A stretch of 64,000 nucleotides of DNA, taken from NCBI RefSeq assembly GCF_000208745.1, contig NC_030856.1:5830409-5894408 (forward strand), in the 5' to 3' direction. This DNA comes from Theobroma cacao (taxonomy: Eukaryota; Streptophyta; Magnoliopsida; Malvales; Malvaceae). The position numbers were made by a program, and so were the translations under genes. Of the stretch, positions 44,200 through 53,947 are shown in pieces. Below the pieces are notes generated by a model that saw nothing but the letters and a program-made list of their open reading frames with translations, searched no databases and was not told the origin of the DNA. Each line of letters starts with the position of its first letter. Positions within the stretch are counted from its first letter, which is position 1.

Positions 44200-45576
44200 T
44201 CACTCGACAAGCTCATGCATGCTTTGGATGAACTTATCAATGTAATCATTCATCAATTCTGGGCTTATCGTATCTCTCCATTTCTTGTGATTCTCCTTGG
44301 CCAACTTACCCACTTCGCTATCCTTATGCATCACTGATTTTATAGCTTCGCTCAAATTCTCTTTCGAAAGCCATCCACTTTCTTCTCTCTTAACCTCCAC
44401 GGCAACCTTGAGCTCGTCAGCCATTAGCCTGGTATTCAATATTTGGTCACCCAATTGTGGAAACAACACTATTTGGCAATCACTCATCAAAGATTCCCAC
44501 ATCGAACCAAACCCACAATGGCTCACAAAACAGCCGACTGATGGGTGAGCCAGCACCAATGGTTGTTGCACCCATCCACCCCAAACAACCCCTCTCCCTT
44601 TAACCCTCTCTTCGAACCCTTCAGGCAGTGCTTCTTCAATCGTTGCAGCCTCCAACGGTGGCTTTAAGGCGACAAAAAAAGGTAGCCCTGTTAGCTCAAA
44701 CCCCAGCAAAAGTTCCTGGAACTGAGGTTTTTCAAAAATGAACTGGCTCCCGAAAGCACAATATACCACAGAACCTGGTTCGAACCCGGCTAACCAACTA
44801 CCCCATCGTTCATCCAATACAGACCTAGACTCTTCAGGCAAAACTGGACCTGTTAAAAGAACTGGTTTCTCATACTGGCTCCCTATATAATCACATAACT
44901 TCCCTTCAATTTCATGGCAAGTCCTTATCGATATAGCATCACAATTCTTCATTGCCGTGGTGATTCTCTCGTAAAACGTTAACCCTTCCCCAAAAGGGTT
45001 TGTTACAAACAACAAAGACTGGCCCTCATGGCTACGCAACACTACAGAAGATGAAGGGTAACCAAGGGGTGGCACAGCCAATTCAGCCTCGGTTATAGGC
45101 CTTTCCCTGGCCGCATTTCGTGCTGGAACCAAAACAATAGCGATTGCTGCAGCACAGACAACGTTGTAACATATAGTTTTGATCCCAAGTGGTTTGGCTA
45201 TCTCAGGAATCCAGTGAGCAGTGTCGTACAAAACCAGATTCGGTTTTACTGAAGAGATGACACTTTCAACTTGATCCCTGGTACGGTCCATGGCAATGGA
45301 GAGGAAATGGCTCAAGAAAATGGGGATATCGGAGGCAGTTTCAGCACCAGGAGGGAGGCCAGTGACAGATGGAACAGTAACAGGGTGGAAAGAGATGAAA
45401 TCTGGGTACAAATTCAAATGTTCCAATTGGTTCACAGCTTTTCTGGGTAGCACGAAAGTGATTCTATGACCCTTTTCAGCAAGCTTGTTAGCAAGGTGGA
45501 GAAATGGGGTCATGTGACCAATTGCAAACCATGAAAACATGAGGACGTGGAAGTCTGAACTGTTGGCTTTTGCCAT
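44200..45576 (-). CDS. UDP-glycosyltransferase, UGT79 family (GT1)
   Basis: An intronless 458-residue enzyme. The N-terminus carries FSWFAIGHMTPFLHLANKL with catalytic His21, and Asp118 in LVLYDTAHW completes the usual His-Asp pair. The 44-residue PSPG sugar-donor box runs from W335 (WVQQPLVLAHPS) to Q378 (FPQLGDQ) and includes SHCGFGSMWESL. That wording, the VVWGGWVQQPL lead-in and the absence of introns point to the UGT79 clade. Its characterised members add a second sugar to flavonoid or anthocyanin glycosides (2''-O-xylosyl-, glucosyl- or rhamnosyltransferases) or act on other glycosides. The acceptor here is unknown. It is transcribed opposite to its neighbours and lies about 3 kb from a dioxygenase gene, but shared regulation is not shown. 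Confidence 0.93.
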   Translation of the reverse strand: MAKANSSDFHVLMFSWFAIGHMTPFLHLANKLAEKGHRITFVLPRKAVNQLEHLNLYPDFISFHPVTVPSVTGLPPGAETASDIPIFLSHFLSIAMDRTRDQVESVISSVKPNLVLYDTAHWIPEIAKPLGIKTICYNVVCAAAIAIVLVPARNAARERPITEAELAVPPLGYPSSSVVLRSHEGQSLLFVTNPFGEGLTFYERITTAMKNCDAISIRTCHEIEGKLCDYIGSQYEKPVLLTGPVLPEESRSVLDERWGSWLAGFEPGSVVYCAFGSQFIFEKPQFQELLLGFELTGLPFFVALKPPLEAATIEEALPEGFEERVKGRGVVWGGWVQQPLVLAHPSVGCFVSHCGFGSMWESLMSDCQIVLFPQLGDQILNTRLMADELKVAVEVKREESGWLSKENLSEAIKSVMHKDSEVGKLAKENHKKWRDTISPELMNDYIDKFIQSMHELVE

Positions 45577-45920
45577 TTTCCTTTCTTGGATGAAGTTTGC
45601 AGCAGCTGTTCTTAATTTTTGGCTAGATGAGGAAGCCTATACGAGAATCAAAGCAATTGATTTAAAAGGTTATAGTCCTACTAAGTAGTCGAAATTTCGG
45701 GATAAAATTTTGACCCAGATCTCTAACTAAACAGCGAAATCTTTTGCGGTAAAGTTCAGTTCTGGAATATGAAAATATGATATCAGCGAGTTTGTAAATT
45801 ATAATAGTAGGTGGCTAGCTGCATTTGTTCTTGTAGTTTCATAGAGTTGAATACTTCCTCTCTCCACTATAAATTTGATAAAACTATGCAGATGAATATT
45901 TCTTTAACAGCTTATAATTA

Positions 45921-46592
45921 AAGGAGTGTGTACAGATTCTCCAAATCTGTAGGCTGGGGAGATGCTCACCATGCGGAAGTGCTTGCTATTCATGAGGCAG
46001 TTATGTTGGTGGCTGCTTTCGTGTGGGGGAACTCTAGTGCTGTTATCTTTGAAACTGATTCTAATAATGCTGTGTCGTGGATCTCTAATCCTGAATTTTC
46101 GCCTTGGAGGCAGAGAAATCTGGTTTTAAAAACCGGAACTGTTATGAGGAACCTCCTAAATGGAAGATCCAGTACAAGCCTAGATTAGGTGATATTGACG
46201 CTGACAAGCTGGCTAAGCTGGGAGTTAATGGAGCTGATGACCTCCTGCGCGTTTGCCCGGATGGATTGAATGACTTGGATGAAGGGTAAATGGCTGTTTA
46301 TGTACTGTGATCAGCAAGAGACAGAAACGGAGTTCAGATTCTGTTTCCAGCTATTACTGATGCTTCTCTTGCTTTGAGGGGTGGGGTGGTTTTTTGCTTG
46401 GGACGGGATAATTGTAAATGATTTTTCCTGGTGTTTGTATAGTTATGTATTTTGTGGATACTGGGTGATTTTGGAACCAGGATGCCGATGGTGACGGTGG
46501 AGCAAACGATGCTCTTGATCACATGTTCATGTTTTGCTGGGTTACCCCATTTTGAATGAAAGGTTGCCATTAATCTTCAAACGAAAAAAAAA
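45921..46592 (+). pseudogene. 5'-truncated LINE: RNase H-like domain and poly(A) tail
   Basis: The first frame (45928-46188) encodes an RVT_3/RNase H-like segment: HHAEVLAIHEAV, then FETDSNNAVSWI and PWRQRN. A frameshift near 46130 moves the reading into the next frame, which continues IDADKLAKLGVNGADDLLRVCP and ends at 46289. A 3' tail of about 300 bases and a run of A (46584-46592) follow. This is the 3' end of a plant L1-type element whose C-terminus has RNase H. The upstream reverse transcriptase is missing. No clear target duplication was found. Confidence 0.75.
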
Positions 46593-46788
46593 GCGTTGAA
46601 TTCTAATTCGATTTTTGAAAATTTAATATCGAATCGATTGAACCGACCGTCTACATCCTATCCATCATTTAGTGTTATACTTTGATTAAGAAATGAAGAT
46701 ATCATCACTTAGCTAACAGTTATACATAAAATCATAATAAATATATAAATATTTTAAGAACTCAAAAAAATAAAAAAAGAAATTGCAA

Positions 46789-48541
46789 GAAATAATCATA
46801 AACCCAGAAATAACATTCAATATAAAATTAATTATTTTTAGTCAATTTAGACCATGAGACCCTTAAAACTATTTCAAACAAATTAAATACTCCAACTTTT
46901 CTCTCCCACCGTTTGTTTGCTTTGCTCTCCAGTGCTCTTCATTTTTCTCTCTCGTCATATAACTTTTTTCTAATTTTACCACAATCACTATCTCTCTATC
47001 TATCTCTCATCATCCCATCTTCGATTTACATACTAAAGAGCATAATATGAAAAGTAACAATATATTTTTGAGTTTATTGATTTACGTTTATAAAATTGTC
47101 TCTATATCTATCTCTCGTTATCTCATCGTCGATCTACAAACCAAAAAACATGACATGGTGAGTAACAACGAATTCTTGGATTTATGAGTGTTAAGTTTTT
47201 TCAATGATTCAAGTCTGGTAGAACATGTCTTAGCGTATAACAAAGTGATTCATGTCTTGGCATGTAACATCATTAGGAAGAATGAAGCTCTGGCGTGTAA
47301 TATATGATGCTGAACTTTGACCTTGCTATATAACATCTAGGGCTAAAGCTTTGACCTTGACATGTACTGGTGGTGAAACTTTAACCTTAACGTGTAACAT
47401 CTAGTGCTAAAACTTTGACCTTGGCATATAACATCTAGTACTGAAACTTTAATTTTGGTGTGTAATATCTGATGGTAAAGCTTTGACCTTAATATGTAAT
47501 ATTTGATATTGAAACTTTGGCCTTGGCGTGAACATCTAGTGTTGAAGTTTTGGTATTGCTTAATTTTTTTGAACATGACGTGTACTAATAACATTTTTAA
47601 AATATGTAACTTCTTTGTATTTCACTACAATATAAACTTTTTGAGTTAAAGTGTATAACAATTTTTTTTTAACTATAATAATATTTTTTTTAAACGTGAC
47701 GTGTAATAACAACACTTTTTAAATGTAATTTGATCTCTATATTTATATTTCAATAGAATATAAACTCTTAGAGTTGATAAAGTTTAAAAACAAAAAGAAA
47801 TTTGATATGAAAAGAAAGATGTATTGAAAAATTATTTAACGTCAATATTACTGTTGGGTGAAATGAATTTGGACCAAAAGATACTATCCAAAATCCTCAA
47901 ATTTAGATAATTAACGTTTAGACTATTTTATTTGTTAGCCTTCCTATAATCATAAAAAAATTCATCAAATGTTATATGCTAAGGTCGAAGCTTCAACACT
48001 AGATATTACATGTCAAGGTCAAAGTTTCAACATCATATATTACACGCCAAAGCCTCCTTGTTCCTACTGATGTTACATGTCAAGGTATGAATCATGTATT
48101 TACAAGCTAAGACATATTTTACCATACTTGAATCATTGAAAAAACTTAACACCCATAAATCTAAAAACTCGTTGTTACTCACTATACCATGCTTTTTGGT
48201 CTGAAGATCAACAATAAGATGGTGAAAGATAGGCAAAAAGAAGGTTTTGTGAATATAAACTAATAAATCTAAGAATATTTTGTTACTTTTTATGTCATAT
48301 TCTTTGATCATATGACGAGATGACAAGAGATAGACAGATAGATAGTAATAGTGGTAAAATTAGAAAAAGTTAGATGACGATAGAAAAAAAATGAAAAGTA
48401 CAACAGAACGAGGAGTAAAGCAGACAAATGACGAGAGAGAAAATTTCAAAGCACTTGAATATGAAGGTTTATTAAAAGTAATTTTATCTAAAAATATTTT
48501 TTTTAGTTAAAAACTATTAAAATTAAAAAGAAGATTATTTC
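46789..48541. mobile_element. Large foldback element with ~0.6-kb inverted arms
   Basis: The left arm (about 46789-47400) and right arm (about 47950-48541) are inverted copies. Both ends share GAAATAATC. Inside, TTTTTCTAATTTTACCAC, ACTATCTCTCTATCTATCTC and a GTGAGTAACAACGA block recur in reverse-complement order on the right (for example GTGGTAAAATTAG near 48352). About 0.5 kb separates the arms. The left arm carries an array of about seven 34-base units and the right arm keeps only about two. Open frames in the arms are repeat artefacts. The transposon family is not recognised and the outer limits may extend somewhat further. Confidence 0.7.
47288..47547 (+). repeat. 34-bp tandem array inside the large foldback element
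   Basis: About seven diverged units of the type CTTTGACCTTGGC-(A/G)TATAACATCTAGT, each near 34 bases, follow a shorter partial unit at 47288-47314. Inverted partial units lie at about 47968-48050. There are no unique spacers, so this is a simple tandem array. Confidence 0.85.
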
Positions 48542-50682
48542 TTAAAATACTCTATCTTTGAAAGTTAAAAAAAAAATTATCCCAAAAGAAAAAGCTTATG
48601 ATAAGATAAGAACGATATCAGAACTTGCATGGCTGATAATGCGTCACTCAATTTTCTTGGGCACAACAATTTGGTGTATCACTCATTACCCATAATTGAT
48701 GGACCCATGAGCAAAAAGTTTGATTTCATGGGCTTGAACTTTCATTTTGAACAAGTCCATCTCGAATCCATAATATCTTTTTATTTAAAAAATTAAACAA
48801 TTTATCTATTTCAAATTATCATATAAAGACATATTAAAAAAATAAAAATCAACAAAAGTTGATATTATCCGCTTTGAAAACCAAATAATCTCCACTGGTA
48901 TTCAATAAAAAAGTACCTAAATATATAATTTGTCTTTTTGCAAACATTGCCTGCCAATGGAGCTATACAAAAGCTATGCATGAATTACATATTTGTCTAA
49001 TATATGAAACAAAAAAATGTAACCTGAGAATAAACCAAAGTAAAGGCCAAAAACTGGTTGCATTCACTACAGTATATCAACAACCAAATGATATTCTTTC
49101 TATCAGATCCAATTTGCCAAAAACCCACAACTTTCAATCCAAAACCTCACCCCCCAAAAAGCATGACCACAGACCAAGAAGAGATCAATTATTTTATTGC
49201 AGTATCTGGTGATTCATTTGGTGAACTATTTTCCTGTGGGAATCTTTCTACAACCTGCTTACAGCTTACTTACAGAAGAGGCAGGAGGGAACAAGCTTTA
49301 CCTTATCATCAGGCTGGACTATATATATATATATATAGTCTTGGTTTGGCCTAATTCCAAATCCAATCAAATAATAATGTTTCAAGTGGAAGGCTGCCAC
49401 AGCCTATATATTGGCAAAGTGATCTGGTGCTCACTGATAATTTGATTCTTCATTGAAATCTTTTGAAGTATGATTCTCAAAGTTTAATCCATGAAAGATA
49501 TTTAATATTTGCCATATTGTGTCATTTACTGGATTTTAATGATATAAATTAGAAACCCTTTTGTTCTGAAAAAAAAAAAAAACTTTTTACCCTGATTGAC
49601 TTTATCCTATGCCAATTTCTACTCTTTCACAAAACAATAGATAAGAAGAAGAATGATTGAATGTCTGTCAACAAGAAGTCATTTGTAACTTTTTAAGGTC
49701 TTCCATGTGCTTGTCATGTCCTTCTCTCTGGGGATGCATTGAATTTTCCTGAACAATGCCCTTTTCCATTCAGCATTCAACTTCTTTTTACTTCAAAAAG
49801 TTTAGTACACAGTCACATGGTAATAGACTAATGTACTACTTTACATAAACTTAACCATTCATGAATCTGACCAAATCTTAGTTCTATCGTTCTATAGATC
49901 ATAGAGATATTCAAAGATCGAACTTAATTTATACTTCGGGTCTTGAAAAGATGATATAATAACTTCCCTTATACTCACTTATAAGTCTATACATGGAACC
50001 ATGTCTAATAGTGACAAACAAAAGAATAGGGTGAGAAATGACAAACCCTCTTGATCATGCCGAAAATCAAGGACGGTGGCTTCAATTTCTAGCCCATGAT
50101 TGAAGGATCTCTTCCAAAAAAAAACCCAACTTGAACCTTCTTGAATTGCTAACCAACAGCCCCAAAAAGGATCTAATCTTCAGTTCAAGAGGGGCAGGGA
50201 GTTGATTTCCTATATTGTCAAAAAGGCAAAAGCCTTTAACATTAGCTGTCACATAATGGGGGAGAGAAAACAATTAATCTGAAAGACCTTATTTTTCTCT
50301 CCCATTAGATTGTCATAAACAAAAGACTGTCACATGGGGCAGTATGTGCTGGCATGACAGAAATCGTGCCTATGAACAGTTACACTTCCCCCATATTTCT
50401 TAGCTGTTAGAATTGAATTCCCAGACGTCTCACTTGTAATTCTAGCTCATCTTTCTAGTTCTAAGCATATCAAATTTGTCCACGAAAGTCTTTTCTTCAT
50501 TAAAAATTTGGGGTTGTGACCTTAAAGCACATGGCACCCTTACCCCACATGGCTTTTCTTAAGCAGTTCGGTTCAATAGATGACAGAATAAAAAGATGGG
50601 AGATACAAAGAATCCCCCCCATGTGGGGGTCTTTCATTTCAGCTCGTTGGGGGTTTAGAAAGTTTGTGGTGCTGCAGCAGCA
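48542..50682. other. Spacer upstream of the DUF1685 gene
   Basis: AT-rich with a short (AT)n run near 49320-49338 and no convincing gene. Frames at 48976-49445 and 50082-50273 are short and unsupported. The last few hundred bases should be promoter and leader of the DUF1685 gene. Confidence 0.4.
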
Positions 50683-51995
50683 ATGGAGAATATTGATCAT
50701 GACATTTGTGAGTCTTCTTCTGGTGGAGCTGAGAAAGTGGAAGCTCTTGATCTTTTGGAGGAGTCTTGGTTTTTTGAGAACTTGTTCAATAGGAGAAGGA
50801 TGTTGAGATGTTATTCTGATTCTTGCACTTCATCAAACTTTGGCCAAGAGGTTCTGGCAAAAGATTCATGTAGCCAAAGCTCTGCACCGAGAAAGAAGCT
50901 CCAGGATGAAGGTTCAGCTCGCTGTAGTTTGATTCGTGCACCATCTTTACCGCCATGTATAGGGAGGGAGGAAAAGGTTCAAGAAAGGAAGAGCAACGGT
51001 GGGAGGAGCAAATTGAATAGGCAATTATCGCTGCAAGCATCGAAAACAACTTGTACAGAGAAGACACAGGAAATTCAAGAAAAGAAAACTGATAGCAAGA
51101 GCAAATTGAATGGACAGTCATCGCAAAGTACTTTGCTAAGGGCACCTTCCTTACCATCTTCAATAGGCTGGAAAGAGCTAACTCAACATAATGACAGTGA
51201 TATTAGAATGAGCAAATTGATTCGACAAGCATTGGCTAACTCTTCTGACATCTCGCCCCCAAGGCATAGTCCTAAGGTACTAATACTATAAAATCCTCTG
51301 CAATTTCATAATGCATAGTTTCTGCATTTTGGTTACTTGTAAGTTTTAGCATTGGAGAGTAAACGGTTGTAAGTAATTTAATAAAACAGCGTACTTTGGC
51401 ACCCGATTTAGTTCATTTGATCTGTATATGTTCAATAGTATAACTTATGTAATGAGCCAAAGCTAGCACGATTCTGCTGAATGCTGATAATAAGTGCCTT
51501 CAATGGTAATGAAGTGTGAATTGTATATGAATCTGTTATTTTTCATTGTCTAATGTTCAAACATTGCATATGCAGTCCATGTCACAAAGTTGCAGTACGC
51601 AAAGGTGTAGACCACCGAGAAACCTAGAGGTGGAAACCTTCAACAATAGCTATGGGGTTCAGGAAATAAGACGCCCGTACACGAATCAGAAGACATTGCA
51701 AAGAAGCCTTAGTGATCTTGCATTCGAGGAACTGCAAGGATTCAAGGATTTAGGATTCACATTTGACAAGGAAGACTTAAGCCCCAGTGTTGTTAACATA
51801 CTCCCAGGGTTGCAGGAAAATAAGATAGAGGACTTGAAACAAGATAAGGTGAGGAGGCCTTATTTGTCTGAGGCATGGCTTGCACAAAGCCGTGGACCTC
51901 CCATTCCAAATTGTGTATCTAAGGATTCAGCAGACGATATGAAGGCACAAATCAAGTTTTGGGCCAGAGCTGTGGCAACTAATGTTCGACAATAG
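50683..51995 (+). CDS. DUF1685 family protein (At3g15115-like)
   Basis: Two exons, 50683-51276 and 51576-51995, are joined at phase 0 and give 337 residues. The N-terminus has a short conserved EESWFFENLFNR block (about 27-38). A long Ser/Lys/Arg-rich low-complexity middle follows, in which an LxRAPSLP motif occurs twice (near residues 85 and 149), each linked to SKLNRQ/SKLNGQ stretches. The DUF1685 core lies at about 240-335: LQRSLSDLAFEELQGFKDLGF, then DLSPSVVNILPGLQ, PYLSEAWLAQS and a C-terminal DDMKAQIKFWARAVA. No biochemical function is known for the family. Its place between the ePHD-AAA and DUF3082 genes matches the Arabidopsis order as I recall it. The start is the ATG giving MENIDHD. 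Confidence 0.88.
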
Positions 51996-52270
51996 TGCTG
52001 AAAATCATAGAAACATCAACCATTTCTTCTACCAAATTTGACCTTAAAGTTAGCCTTTACTATTTCTACTCTCATTTTTCCAATTCCCCAGCTTTTTTCT
52101 GTAGGACTGATAAGCATTAATGAAAAAAGCAAGAGGTGATTCTATCCCCAGAGTGCAAGTTCAAAAGGCAAAGATGAAGGAATGTCCTTGTCTAGTAGTA
52201 CTTCGAATTTTTTATGTAAACAATTTTGTGGTTCCTTTAACTGTGTGTTAATAAACTAACATGGATACTA

Positions 52271-52361
52271 GCACTCAAGCATTTGACTTATTAGTTGATG
52301 CATAATCTCTTTGCTTAAAGAGCAGGGTTCGAATTCCCTTTCTTTCAATTATAAAAAAAAA
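52271..52361 (+). mobile_element. Very short SINE, second copy, with 17-bp target duplication
   Basis: The unit begins GCACTCAAGCATTTG, has the B-box-like GGTTCGAATTC near 52326 and ends in poly(A). It is flanked by the perfect 17-base repeat AACTAACATGGATACTA (52254-52270 and 52362-52378). It shares nearly all positions with the copy at 5442-5536 and again lies in a gene's 3' flank, 275 bases after the DUF1685 stop. Confidence 0.9.
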
Positions 52362-52649
52362 AACTAACATGGATACTAATTTACAATAATTCATTCTTGT
52401 TATCAATGGCTTAATGTTAAACATGTGTTCTGTAAAGCATGAGTGCCTTGAGTAGTATGGATTTCAAGTTCAGTCAGTAGGTTGATTTGTTCATAGAACT
52501 TTTTTTAACTCCAGATGATCTTATGAGGGATGATAATCTCCCATTCTCAACTTATTTCAAAGACTGCTGGTGACTGGAGATTTGGATTTGGCTTTAGGCA
52601 GAAATCTGGTGTGAAAGAGGTGACAGTTCCCTCAAACTCTGTTTAGATT

Positions 52650-53609
52650 TATTTGGTATCTGTTTGGTAATCGAAAAGTGATTTGTTGAAAAAAAAATTT
52701 TTATGTAAAATATTTTATAAAAAAATTTAATATTTTTTATTGTTTGAATAAACTGTTGAAAACATTTTCAATTGTTTGGATTATTTTAAAAATATATTTT
52801 TTTTATCATAGTAGAGTTATTTAGGTGTTAAAATAATAAATAGAAGTTTATTATAAAATAATATTGATATTTGATTTTTGACTAATTTGAGATCAAAATT
52901 AAAAATGAAAATAAAAATGGACAAAATCAATAATGATATTTTTCAAAACATTTAATCTGTAATAAAAATAAAATCTAATTTTTTAAAAAATTTTCATCTT
53001 ATCATCTTTTTATTATAATTATAAAAATATCAATATTCACCAATTGTGTAAGATATCTAAAAATTTATACTTATAAATATGTATTTATTAAATGACCATT
53101 ATTGAAATGTTTTTTATTATAATTATTAGTAAGATTTAAACTTATTATAAACGTGGATCCATCAAATGATGATCATTGAAATATTTTTATTATAATTATT
53201 AGTAACATTTATTTCATTTATAAATAAAAAATTTAATTATATTGAATGGTTTTATTAAAATAATATTTTTTAATTTTAATAATATTGTANAAATTAATTA
53301 TTTTAAATTAATTATTTTATAAAATTAACTATTAATATTTTATTTTTTAATATTTTAAATTAAATATTAATATTCATTAAACTTATACCTATAAACTTAA
53401 TATAAAAGTATATTTGATATTTTTTGAAAAATGTCTATATTTTTTGAAAAATGTCTTACGCCTTTTAAGGGCATAAGACATTTTACATGATTAATCTTGT
53501 TAATTCGTAAAATATTTTACATTTAAAATTAATTTTTTATTTATCAAACAAGCATAAATCTTAAAAATATTTTTTAAAAAATATTTTACTATAAAATAAA
53601 TGGACCCTT
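52650..53609. mobile_element. Foldback-type element, copy B (inverted relative to 18646-19815)
   Basis: Read as the reverse complement, its right end opens CCATTTATTTTATAGTAAAATA and then gives the TGTCTTATGCCC ... GGCGTAAGACA palindrome, matching copy A in order over about 190 bases. The interior is AT-rich and lacks copy A's pyrimidine-rich cargo. An N is at 53290. Confidence 0.6.
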
Positions 53610-53947
53610 GGATAGACTACATGTATTTATAAGATTTCCTAAAGAAGATGATTAAAATTAGTTTCCATTAACAGATAAAATAGACAAAAGAAATGAAAAA
53701 TCTTCGGGAGTTGAGATAATCAGAACAGAACATAACACCTTCAAATTGGGACCCAACAGACAACAGCAATATCCAACAGATATTTTACACCACTTCACTT
53801 CAGCACTTCAGTTTCCCTTCACTTCCCATTTGAAGCAACAAAAGGACCAGAATCCAGAAAGATATTGATGGCAAACAAACCAATTTAACCCCAAAAGAAG
53901 GTTCATCCTTTTCTCCTCTTCTCTGAAACTAAAACCCTTTTTTCCAA

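Noticed and set aside
44095..44548. Plus-strand frames within the UGT region
   Set aside because: They are complements of the UGT79 coding sequence.
47288..47547. CRISPR-like regular array
   Set aside because: Units are adjacent and diverged with no unique spacers, and the genome is a plant; it is a simple tandem repeat.
47343..48326. Frames of 83 and 97 codons on the minus strand
   Set aside because: They are products of the 34-base array and of the inverted arms of the foldback element.
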